Below, in pieces: positions 36,180 to 46,800 of a DNA stretch of 64,000 nt; position 1 is the first letter of the stretch; every line of letters begins with the position of its first letter. This stretch comes from Halomonas sp. KG2 (GTDB taxonomy: Bacteria; Pseudomonadota; Gammaproteobacteria; Pseudomonadales; Halomonadaceae). The stretch is taken from NCBI GenBank assembly GCA_030440445.1, contig CP098529.1, positions 34,094-98,093 on the forward strand, given 5' to 3'. Under the pieces are notes generated by a model. It did not search any database and was not told where the DNA came from. It saw only the letters and a list, made by a program, of their open reading frames with translations. The translations under genes were made by a program, and so were the position numbers.

Positions 36180-39100
36180 TCAATTTACGTCCACATGCAT
36201 ACCCAATTGCCGGAGCATGGACTGCATTTCGTCGTCACTCATCTGGGCTGGCTGCACTGTGGAACATTCGACCGGAGTCTCAGAAACGCACCTTTGTTTC
36301 GCCTCTCTCATCAATTGCACAAGCAGGTCTTTCATCACCGGCGTCTTCAGAATGTCTGTGGGCTTGATTGATATCCCGCTATTTGCCAGCTCACGACTGA
36401 TCTCAAGTGCTTGCAGCGAATCGCCCCCAAGCGCAAAGAAATTGTCATCTACCGTGATGTCCTGATTCAGGATGATTTTTTTCCATGTTTGCAACATGGT
36501 TTCTTTCACGTCTATTCCAGATTCGGTTTGAGGTGGTCGACTGCGGGCCGGGTCGGGAGCCGCTGCGCTGTTTTCGGGTCTGTTCTGCGAATCCTCGTCG
36601 GGAGTAATCCAGAAGGCATGGCGATCCAGCGCAGGTACCGGCAGATCAACCACATTGCCCTTTGGTATGACTGAATTCAAATCAAACGTCACGCCTTTTA
36701 CCCAGGCTGCACCGATAGCTTTCATGACGGAATCATGGGTGATCTGATCGTTCTGATCGGTACAGGAAATCACGCACGCCGAGGGATAGTGCATGCGAAC
36801 TAGAGTGCCCATTGCGTTTCCAGGACCAACCTCCAGAAATACCGGCTCTTCGCCCTGCTGTTGCGCCTGATGCATTATGTCAGTAATGCCACCTGCAAAA
36901 TCCACTGTCCCACGCAAATGCTGCACCCAATAGTCTGCATCTAATACGTGTCCTACTGGCAAAACCCTTCCGTTTACGTTCGAGGCCAACGCGACAGTAA
37001 GCGGTCCGGGCTCAAAATCGAGCGTTTCACGCCACTCAGGTAGAGTTTTCTGCATCAGATAACTGTGAAAGCCCCGGCTTACCGGCAGTTTTCGACAGCG
37101 GATCATATGTGTTTTACAGTAGGACATCGCTGCGTCTATTCCAGATTTTGAACCTGAGATAACTGTTTGCATTGGGCCGTTTACCGCAGCCAGATCTGCA
37201 TGAATTGCTTCCTCATGCAGTAATACTTCGACCCGCTCGCGCGGCAGGGAAAGTGCCAGCATGGCGCCGGAGCCGGTCGCTTCCATCAGCCGTGCTCGTG
37301 CATCGAGAACGCGGGCAGCCTCCGCTTTCGGCAAGGCATTGGCAGCGTATGCACCAATCAATTCGCCAAGACTGTGACCTGCCACAACCTGTTCGTGTAG
37401 ACCCGCTTCCTGAAACACCCTACGCAAACCCAGGCACAGTACGAACAGGGCAGGCTGACTCCAACGCGTCATTTGAGCATATTCGTCCGCCTGCACACGA
37501 TCACCTTCTTGCGGAAACAGCCAGCGACGCAAATCCGTGCCGAGAAAAGGCGAGAACTCAGCGCTAAGACGGTCTACTTCATCGCGGAACCCCTGGTGCC
37601 GATGGTACAGGTCCTTAGCAACGTTGCTCCATGGACTGCCTTGTCCGGGAAATAGCATAACTAACCGAACCGGTTTATCAGAACACTGGCCACGAACAAG
37701 GTTTGTGCCAGCTTGTGGAGAGAGCAGATCGTTCCCGGCCAAGGCAGCACGACACTTCAATCGTGTCCGGCCGTGAGCGAGTGTGTAAGCTACGTCCCCA
37801 CGGTCTATCGAAGGATCCTGCGCGACCTTTTGCTGGGTTGTCTCAATGTATCGATCCAGTGCTGTATTCGAACGGGCTGACCACAAATAAAGAAGCGCGT
37901 CCTGACGGGATGGCCGAGAAGTCCGGCGAGGTGGCGTCGCAAGAACTACATGTGCATTAGTACCACCGAAGCCGAACGAACTGACGCCGGCATGTAACGG
38001 CCTGTGCCGGGGAAGCGCCGCGCCCGTATTACAAATGAAAAATGGCGTACGCTCCAGTTCCAGCGCCGGATTCGGCTGTGTGAAATTGAGCGTCCCGGGT
38101 AGCCAGCAATCATGCAAAGCCAGTGTGGCCTTGATGAGGCCTGTAACGCCACTGGCCACATCCAGGTGGCCTACATTGGATTTGACTGAACCCAGTGCAC
38201 AATATTGTCGCTGTGAGGTTCCATACGCCAGCGTCAGGGCCTGTACTTCAATCGGATCGCCCAGAGCAGTTGCAGTTCCATGCCCTTCAACGAATGCCAC
38301 GTCTTCGGCGCGTACATCGGCGTTATGCAAGGCATCACGTATGACTTGAGCCTGGCCGCTCACACTGGGTGCAGCAAACCCGGCACAATCGGCGCCATTG
38401 TTATTCACTGCACTGCCCTTGATCACCGCATAAATCTTACTGCCATTGGCCAGTGCATCTTCCAGTCGGCACAGAGCAACAGCTCCCACGCCATCACCAA
38501 ATATCGTGCCATCGGCATCCGCATCGTAGGGTCGACACCTGCCGTCTGAGGACCTGACTCCACCCGGCGTGTACAGATACCCAACCTCTCCCAGCCCGGT
38601 AATGGTTGCACCACCTGCCAGCGCCAGATCGAGTTCGCCATTCAGTAGAGCCTGGCATGCCTGATGAACCGCAACAAGAGATGTCGAGCACCCCGACTGT
38701 ATGGTCATTGAGATGCCGCGCAAATTCAGCTTGTAGGCAACCCTGGTCGCAATGAAATCCTTATCGGTTCCCATCAGGATCTGCATAATGTCCCGGTTGG
38801 CAAACTGGGTGGAACCCATGATATTATGCAACAGGTAAATACTCACACTGGTTCCGGCAAACACGCCAGTACGAATATCCTGGCTTTCCGGATCAGGCAG
38901 ACCACAGTGATTTAAGACTTCGTGGCACACCTCCAGAAATACCCTTTGCTGCGGATCCGTGATCATGGCTTCGGCATGATTCATGCGGAAATAATCGGCG
39001 TCAAACAATTCTGGCTGCGGCAACACTGCACAACGAAAGATGTAGTTCGGGTCGTCAAGATGCTTCTCGTGCGTCGTCCCACGCAGGGCATCCGGTGCAA

Positions 39101-39212
39101 TACCCTTGATGCAGGACTCAGAATTTCTGAGGCGATTCCATAGGCCTCGCACGTCCAGACCGCCCGGAAAGCGACCAGACAACCCGATAATGGCGATATC
39201 ATTGCTGTGCAT
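36180..39212 (-). CDS. Type I PKS module, KS-AT-T
   Basis: The 1,010-aa protein extends a chain by one malonyl-derived unit. The ketosynthase (residues about 3-425) has its Cys in QSGCSTSLVAVHQAC and His in EGHGTATALGDP and KSNVGHLDVASG. The acyltransferase (about 520-830) has GHSLGE (near 609) and GFHSY in the HAFH-like position, pointing to malonyl-CoA. The carrier domain (about 900-965) has FALGGDSLQALE. There is no KR, DH, ER or methyltransferase, so the beta-keto group stays. The KS Cys context, SGCSTS instead of TACSSS, is less common. The start overlaps the decarboxylase gene by 14 bp and has a GAAGGAA ribosome site. It may act between the giant NRPSs and the single-module NRPS. Confidence 0.92.
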   Translation of the reverse strand: MHSNDIAIIGLSGRFPGGLDVRGLWNRLRNSESCIKGIAPDALRGTTHEKHLDDPNYIFRCAVLPQPELFDADYFRMNHAEAMITDPQQRVFLEVCHEVLNHCGLPDPESQDIRTGVFAGTSVSIYLLHNIMGSTQFANRDIMQILMGTDKDFIATRVAYKLNLRGISMTIQSGCSTSLVAVHQACQALLNGELDLALAGGATITGLGEVGYLYTPGGVRSSDGRCRPYDADADGTIFGDGVGAVALCRLEDALANGSKIYAVIKGSAVNNNGADCAGFAAPSVSGQAQVIRDALHNADVRAEDVAFVEGHGTATALGDPIEVQALTLAYGTSQRQYCALGSVKSNVGHLDVASGVTGLIKATLALHDCWLPGTLNFTQPNPALELERTPFFICNTGAALPRHRPLHAGVSSFGFGGTNAHVVLATPPRRTSRPSRQDALLYLWSARSNTALDRYIETTQQKVAQDPSIDRGDVAYTLAHGRTRLKCRAALAGNDLLSPQAGTNLVRGQCSDKPVRLVMLFPGQGSPWSNVAKDLYHRHQGFRDEVDRLSAEFSPFLGTDLRRWLFPQEGDRVQADEYAQMTRWSQPALFVLCLGLRRVFQEAGLHEQVVAGHSLGELIGAYAANALPKAEAARVLDARARLMEATGSGAMLALSLPRERVEVLLHEEAIHADLAAVNGPMQTVISGSKSGIDAAMSYCKTHMIRCRKLPVSRGFHSYLMQKTLPEWRETLDFEPGPLTVALASNVNGRVLPVGHVLDADYWVQHLRGTVDFAGGITDIMHQAQQQGEEPVFLEVGPGNAMGTLVRMHYPSACVISCTDQNDQITHDSVMKAIGAAWVKGVTFDLNSVIPKGNVVDLPVPALDRHAFWITPDEDSQNRPENSAAAPDPARSRPPQTESGIDVKETMLQTWKKIILNQDITVDDNFFALGGDSLQALEISRELANSGISIKPTDILKTPVMKDLLVQLMREAKQRCVSETPVECSTVQPAQMSDDEMQSMLRQLGMHVDVN

Positions 39213-40782
39213 GCCCGTGTTCCTTCTCGTCTATCTGTGTTGCGATGGCAACCTGGTCATTCAGCAGGAAATCGATGTCCGCAGCAGTACTCAGGGGATT
39301 GAGCAGCACAGCTCGCAACAGCGTCAAAGACTGACCTTGGTACTGTGGTACAGGCCGGAAAGTTCTTGACACGAAACTGTCCCCTTTCTGACGTTGCAAC
39401 TTTTGCAACGAGACATTGAAGGCGCTAATCTCCTCATTGTCTTCTGCGGAGAGCGTACAATTGCGGTACTCTTCAGGCAGGTAGCGGTAAGCCAGTAGAT
39501 TCATTGTTGGCGCCACAATTAATTCAAACTCAGGGCGCGACTCGATGGCCTGCGCCATGTAGCGCGCACGGGCCATCGAGTCACTGAATAACACGTCATA
39601 ACCGGTTTTACCGATCACATGCATGGCTGCATGCAAGTACAGCGCCGTTGCGGGGCGCGTGCCTTCCAGCGTAAACCTGCCCTGGTCAAAAGAGGTTGGC
39701 CGCACCGCATAGGGCGCGTGATGCATGGTGATTTCGGATAATTCAGGGTCGCGAAAAAAAAGAATGCCGCAACCGATGGGCAGCATCAACTGCTTATGCC
39801 CATCAATTGTTACCGTGTCCGCAAATTCAATGCCTTCAAGCAGATAACGGTTACTTTCACTCAACACTAGCCCCCCGCCCCAGGCCGCATCCACATGGAA
39901 GTGCACATTTGCCCGCTTGGCTAATTCACTCAGCTTACGCAACGGATCAACACTTCCATAGTCCGTCGATCCAGCGACAGCCACCAGACATATGACGCGG
40001 CGCCCTTCTGATTCACAGCTGGAAATGGCTTGTGCAACCGCGCCTAGATTGATCTGGTACTGGTTATCAACTGGGACTTTGTACAATTCGGCACCTAGAA
40101 GTTCAGCGGCCTTGTCAAACGAATAATGCATCAATTCGGAACCAATGATAACTGGCCGGATCTTTGCTGCCGACCGGTCTGATTCTACAATCGGCGTATT
40201 CATTTGAGCGCGCTGCAACGCCGTCCATACCGCGCATATATTAGCCAGTGTGCCGCCGCTGGTGAAAATGCCCAGCGTAGAGGAGAGTGTCTGTAAGTAA
40301 CGTTGATAGAAAACATCGCTTCCACGGTAGATTTCGCGGTGAAACATGCCGATAACCTGTCGCTCCAGAAACGTGAGCCCGCGACTTGTCTCCATCTTGA
40401 CCACGTTCTGGTTCAGAGTCTGGATCAATCGTCCGATTTCAGGTAGAAACTGCGGAATGGGTGCGGTCATATGGCCCAGATAACGTGGCGATGCAAGGTG
40501 CGAACAGTGCGGCAGAACATCGCGCTCAAGGGAGGTCAGATAGGCTTCAAGAGAAATACCCTCTCTGGGCATATCGAAATGTTTAAATTTGGCACATATG
40601 TCGAAAATCGAGTTACCATCTGATGCATCTGATGCATTCAAAAACCGATCACAACTGTCATCTACGCGCATTCTAATTGCCGCATTATCATCAGAACGAT
40701 ACAAGGCGCGAAGGAATTCCGTTGTCCCATCAGTATTGCGATTTTTGTTGGCTTGTGCATTCAAATCGAAAGTCATGTCCAT
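39199..40782 (-). CDS. PLP-dependent decarboxylase, PanP-like aspartate 1-decarboxylase
   Basis: The 527-aa group II decarboxylase has the PLP Lys in TVTIDGHKQLMLP and HVDAAWGGGL for the aldehyde/phosphate site. Of the group II enzymes I can recall, it best matches the vibrio-type PanP (pyridoxal-dependent aspartate 1-decarboxylase). Shared blocks include GHMTAPIPQFLPEI (GHMTSALPYFMLPL in PanP), LNQNVVKMETSRGLTFLERQ, and the C-terminal FVSRTFRP followed by RAVLLNPLSTAADI. PanP makes beta-alanine from aspartate. Diaminobutyrate or glutamate decarboxylase activity is the alternative. It sits between giant NRPS 2 (49-bp gap) and the PKS, with AGAGGA before the ATG. The beta-alanine-like code of an A domain in both giant NRPSs supports a precursor role. 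Confidence 0.8.
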   Translation of the reverse strand: MDMTFDLNAQANKNRNTDGTTEFLRALYRSDDNAAIRMRVDDSCDRFLNASDASDGNSIFDICAKFKHFDMPREGISLEAYLTSLERDVLPHCSHLASPRYLGHMTAPIPQFLPEIGRLIQTLNQNVVKMETSRGLTFLERQVIGMFHREIYRGSDVFYQRYLQTLSSTLGIFTSGGTLANICAVWTALQRAQMNTPIVESDRSAAKIRPVIIGSELMHYSFDKAAELLGAELYKVPVDNQYQINLGAVAQAISSCESEGRRVICLVAVAGSTDYGSVDPLRKLSELAKRANVHFHVDAAWGGGLVLSESNRYLLEGIEFADTVTIDGHKQLMLPIGCGILFFRDPELSEITMHHAPYAVRPTSFDQGRFTLEGTRPATALYLHAAMHVIGKTGYDVLFSDSMARARYMAQAIESRPEFELIVAPTMNLLAYRYLPEEYRNCTLSAEDNEEISAFNVSLQKLQRQKGDSFVSRTFRPVPQYQGQSLTLLRAVLLNPLSTAADIDFLLNDQVAIATQIDEKEHGHAQQ

Positions 40783-40831
40783 GGTGAATTCCTCTATTCA
40801 TAAACGATAAGGGGCTCTGGCCTCGACAAAA

Positions 40832-43800
40832 TCATTGTCCTCGCTTTGGCGTCTTTACGCTCGAACGTGCTGTCCGACGCCGGCGCACATCTGATTTTCT
40901 GGCAGACAACGTCACGGTTTGCATGTCTGACTCGCCCTGCGCCATATATTGGGTAAGTCGCGTCACTGTGGGGTATTGGAGCAGCACTGCCACATCCAAT
41001 GTTATTTGCCCTCGTTCCCTCAAATGACGTTGTATTTGCACCAAAGAAATCGACGTCGCACCCAAATCGAAAAAATGGTCATCCGCCTGAACTTTTTCCA
41101 AACTAAGTACAGCTTTAAGGGCGTTTTCGATTCTTTCCCTGCATTCGCTAATCGACAGTATCGGAGACTTGTCACCTAACGATGGCGATACCGTCACGCC
41201 TGGAAGGGCGGCCAGACCCTCGATACCGATGAAGAAATCGTCGTTCGTTCCCGCAAGACGCCAATGGTGCAACCGTGCCTGTTCAGGTTCAAGCAAATGC
41301 AATCCGTGAGAGGCAAGCTGGCCCGCGTCCAGACCGTTGCGTGACATGCCCACACCTCGCCATGCACTCCATCCCAGCCAGCAAACCTGCTCCCCCTCCG
41401 CTCGCATCGAATGCGCCATATCAAGCAATGCGCCATTCGCATAGGCATAGGCACCCGAGAGAGGGAAACCGCAAGCGGCAACCACAGACCCGTAAAGCAC
41501 CCACTGAGCTGGCGCCGATTTCTGGCTCATTTTCAGTGCCTTCCTCAAAACCTCCAGTCCCTCTACCTTGGCGCGCATGGTGCGAATCAACGCATTGTCT
41601 TCCAGTTGCGAAGACAGCCCCGTTTCCATAGTTCCCGCCAAATGACAAATAACATCGAATGTCGTACCTTCAGGCAGCGCCTCCTCAAGTCGCTGCGAGG
41701 TTTGCCTGACCATGCTCAGGTCATCTCGGATCCAGTGCATTTGCGCTTGAGGCTGCCCGTCGTCCAGCCATGGCGGGGCATCCGAACGGCCCAACAGCCA
41801 TACCGTGGCGCCGCGCTCAACGTAGTCTTGCGCTAATAGCCACGCTAGCGCGCCACCACCACCGGTAATGAGAACGTTTTGCGGTTGTGTTGCTGTTATC
41901 TGGACGGCAGCCGCCTCACCCAGTGTCAGGCACGCCCAGCCTTCGGTAGTCTGTCGAAACCAACCCGCTTGTACTGGCCATTCAGAAGCCGCATCCGCAG
42001 CGGATGAACGTTGTATCATTTGCACTTTCCAACCGGGATTCTCCGCGCAGTAGGAGTTCAGCAGTCCGAACAGTCCCCAGTAGTGGCCTTGCGGCTTTTC
42101 GGACAACATCACCCTGAGCAGTCGGGTCGGGGTAGGAGAATGCACCCCAGATGTCGCGGCAAATTGACGGGATAGGTCGCGCAGACATCCAGGGAGTTGC
42201 TGCATATCAAACGATGCGTCCGCCTCCCAAACCACAATGTCTGCATACTGCATTTCGTCGGGCTGCTTAGGCGGCGTCCATGTCTGCCAGTACGCTTGCC
42301 GTAAGGGCACTGCTTGACCGGAATCCTGATAACGCGGCAACGCATTCTGAAGTAATTTTTGTGCCATCTGGACCCGCTGGATTTTCCCACTGGTCGTTTT
42401 CTGGAAACCGTGTCGCGCAAGAGCCACGATTTTTTTCGGCACCAGACCAGTCTCGCGCACCAGTATATCTCGAATACGATCATCAATTGCCCGCGTACTG
42501 GTTGTACCCTCCACCGGAACATAGCAGATCGCCACCGCTTCCTGGTCGACATCACGCCAGCTTAATGCAGCAACATATGTAGGCATGATGCCTGTTACGC
42601 TTTGCACCTTCTCTTCCAGATCGAAGCAAAAGTAATTGATACCATTGACGATGAGCACTTCCTTTTCCCGTCCGGTCAAATACAGACAGCCGTTGGCTAT
42701 AAAGCCATTGTCCCCCGTATCAAACCAGCCGTCATGGGTGTACGCACTGTCATTGATTTCTCGTGCGTTGTGATAGCCTCGCATGAGCGACAAGCCTTTT
42801 AGCTGAAATTTTCCAACCTGGTATTCACGCAGCAACTGACAGTTGTCGTCTATGATCCGAATATCCATACCAGGTATGACCTTGCCCAGAGAGGCAAAAC
42901 TGCTGGCGCCTACCTGCATACCGTTTCCAGCCAGGGACAGGCTATCAGAACGGACTTCGTGTTCCTGGGGCGTAGCGTAAGTAATACAAGTACAACATTC
43001 GGCCATTCCGAAGCTGGCCACCAAGCCCTCTGGCGCAAGACCAAAACGACCCGCGCTCCGGCGAAACGCATCCTGAGTCGCTTGCGTTACCATCTCACCC
43101 GCATTCAGCAACTCGCGTACATGTCCAAGATCAACGGATGAGTCAGAATCAACGGCATCCAGCGCTTGGACAGCCAAATGAAATGCGAAATTCGGCGCCC
43201 ATCCATGCGTCACCTTCAAGTCAGACATGAGCTGCATCCAGCGCAAGGGCTGCTGCAAGATATAGCCGGTGTCGACGTGAACCTGATCACGCCCCAGATA
43301 AATGTCGCGCAAATGAAAAGTCAGGATAGGCACGATATGATCGAACGGAAGCCAATTCAACGTGCGCTGATCAGCATCGTAATTCCGTGCCTGGCTAGTC
43401 ATTTCCATATACGCCAGTACTGCCTCGTGTCTTTCTTCAATACATTTGGAGCGTCCCGTACTTCCAGCTGTCAATTGGAAAAACGCTGTTGTTTCAGGCT
43501 GAGGGTCAGCCAGCGTCACAGGAGGCGCTTCGCCCAGTTGCCTGGGATCAACAATCCGAAAGCCTGGACATTCTCTCAGTAAGACACGCCATACCTTGGG
43601 GTCGCAAGCCGGGGCGATCACGAGTGGATGCGCCAGCGTTTCCCATGTAGCCTCGAGTTTGTCCAGACACGCTTGAGCATCCATGCCGATCGGCGCAGCT
43701 ACCGTCACGGGAATGGCCCCTAGCAGAATAGCTCCCCACAGCGTTATCAGATAATGGCGTATGCCCCCTGCCACTAGAATGACAGGATCGCCTTCATTGA

Positions 43801-46800
43801 CCCCAGCACGATTCAGTCGGCCAGCATAGTCGCGTGCAAGCCGATCTAAACGGGCATAAGTGAGCACCTCCGTGCCCTGCTCATCAATAATCGTAATACC
43901 GTGATCCGGGTACTTTTCGACTGTTCGTGCCAATGCCTGTGGCAGATTGCGCGGACGCGACTCCGGCAACCTAATCGCCCCACCACGCGTCAACGCATAG
44001 GGCGCCAACAGTAGATCGCCAACCGTTTTATGCTCCAGCAATGTGTCGCAATAAATTCTCAAAAACCGCTGCATCGTTGCCAGCATGCGCATGATCGTAC
44101 TTTCGGCGAAGTACGCGCGGGCATACTCAAAGTGAACAACCAGTTTTTCCCCATCGTGCAGCGTCTGCAGATTCAGGGGGAATTTGGTCTCTCCAACCTG
44201 AACGGATTCGACCTCGCATTGGACCCCTGGCAGACTGAACCCTGCATAAGGCACATTCTGATGAATGCACAAAACTTCAATTAGCGGATCGCTGCCGCGC
44301 TGCAGATTTTGCAGTGCACCGAAGGGAATATCCTGATGCTGCAGTGCCTGTCGCCGCCGTTCGACCACGCCATCGAAAAACACCTGCAAGGGCATTGTGT
44401 CATCCACGGCAGTCCTGACCGGCACGGTGTTCGCCAGAAAGCCAACCATTTTCTCCAGTTCCGGGTGCAGATGGCGTGCAGCCAGTACTGTGCCGATCAC
44501 CAAATCCTGTCGCTTGGTGAGCTCATGCAAAGCCAGCGAAAAGGCGGCCAGGACGACGTCATAAATTTCGTTCGAACGCTGTCTACATATTTCAGGAAGC
44601 ACCGTAGCCCATTGCTTGTCCAGTGTCTGAACGAGCGTAGCTGATTCGTAAACCGACACGCCGTCAGGCAAGTCCGGTAAGATAGAAAATTCGAGCCTGC
44701 CCGGCAATTGGGCCAGATAGTCATGCCAGAATGAAGCCAGCCGTTGCTGTCGTTCGACGTCACCCAGCCAGCTGCGGCGCCATGCCTCATAATCAACCAA
44801 TTGGAAAGCCATTTCATCGGGTGCACGACCTTCATATAAAATGGCAAGATCCTGCAATAAAACACCCACACTCCAGCCGTCGGCAATTATATGATGCATA
44901 CTCAGCACGCAGGCATAGCTGTCCTGCTCTGCCTGTAAAAGTGAGACGCGCAGCAGGGGCCCCTGCTCTAAATCAAATGGCTGTGCCGATAGCCGCGCCG
45001 CTTCGATCTCGCTTTCCTCTTGCAGATCGCCACTGATGCGCCGATATTCTGGCATCAGCCAAACATCCGGCTCTATTTTGAGCGCGGGTTCGACCAGGCC
45101 AGCTTCGTTACGCTGCTCAACAAAGCGATAGCGTAAGGCTTCATGTCGTTTAACCAGCAGATTCAGTGCGACAGAAAACTGCTGCAGATTCAAGCAACCG
45201 TGCATTCGCAGTACGAATGTCATGTTGTAGCTGGCTGCATCGGGGCGGCTTTGTTGGTATGTCCACAACCCCAGCTGGTTCTCGCTTAACGGGAATACAG
45301 TGGGGCGCTCTACCAGGGGAAGAATATCCGCCGTATTGCTGATATTTTTTTCTACCTGTGCTGACTGGCTGGCGATAGTTGTTGCATTCATCAGTTCACC
45401 CATGCTCACATCCGCCTTGAACTCGATGCGCAAGCGGCTAGCCAGTCGAGCGAGCATGAGGGAGTGGCCACCCAGTGTAAAAAAGTTCTGATGTGCACCG
45501 ATCGGCTGCTCGCGTTGCAACAGCGTGCGCCAGATTTGTTCGATACGCTGCTGCAATGGCGTCAATGCCTGCTGCTCATCCTGTTCGCACTGCAACGCCT
45601 GCTGTAACAGCGCCGCCGCCTGACCGCGATCCGGCTTACCCGTACTTAGCCGCGGTAACTGTTGCACCACCTCAATAATTCCCGGCACCATTGGGGCCGG
45701 CAGTTGCTGTTGCAACGCAACGCGCACCGCCTGCTGCGTCGCTCCGCCCTGCACTACCACCAGTACACCCAACACCGGCCCGCCGCCTGTGTCTATTACC
45801 GCAGACAACGACTGGCGCACGCCGGCCACTCCAGCAACCTGTACATCCAGTCCCTGCAAATCTATCCGGATGCCCCGCAACTTGACCTGCGCATCGCGAC
45901 GGCCCAGTACTATCAGCTCTCCCCGTGCGTTGCGTATCACCTCATCGCCTGTGTCGAACCAGCGCTCACCTTCATTTTCATAAAACATCGACTCGGCCCG
46001 CCGAGCCTTACCCGCATACCCTGGCGAGAGTGCCACCCCCCCAAGCTGCAGCCGGCCAACCAACCCCGGCCACTGCACCAGGCCTTCCTGGCCCACGATC
46101 CGTGCCTTAACATTACTCATCAGCTGGCCCACAGGTACCAGCCCGCTGACCACACTCGCGTCCTCCTGTTCTTCATGGCCTACTTCATAGGCTGCCACAT
46201 CAGCGCTCACTTCTGAGGAACCATACACGTTGACTAGCCGCAATCCGCTGCCCAGGCTTGCCCGCGCCTGGCGCACTAGTGACCAACTCAGTGCCTCGCC
46301 GCTGCTGAACACTAGCCGCAGCGACAACGGTGCCACTGCCTGGCCTGCCACTCCATCCTGATCCAGCTGCTCGCACAACGCCTGCAGTAGGCTGGGCGTC
46401 ACAGTCAAACGATCCACTTGGCCCTCGCGCAAGCGCCATAACAGCCCCGCTGGATCGCGCCGGCGCGCATCACTCGCCACCACCAGCGCCACCCCTTCGA
46501 GCAGGTTGCCCAGCAGCTCACCATAAATATCCACGAAACTGACCGAGGTCTTGAGCAGTGCTCGCTCACCCGCCTGCACCCCGTACTGTCGACCCATCCA
46601 GTACAGCCGGTTTATAAACCCTCGGACACTACCCTGCACTGCCTTGGGCTGACCCGTCGAACCCGAGGTATACACCCAATACAGCACTTCACTCTCGACA
46701 CGCCCAGACAACACTTCGCGCTCGGCCAACAAGGCTTGCAACTGTGGCTCCTCCTCGGGCAATGCCACCCAGTTCTGCTGCTCTAGACCCGCCGCCTGCG

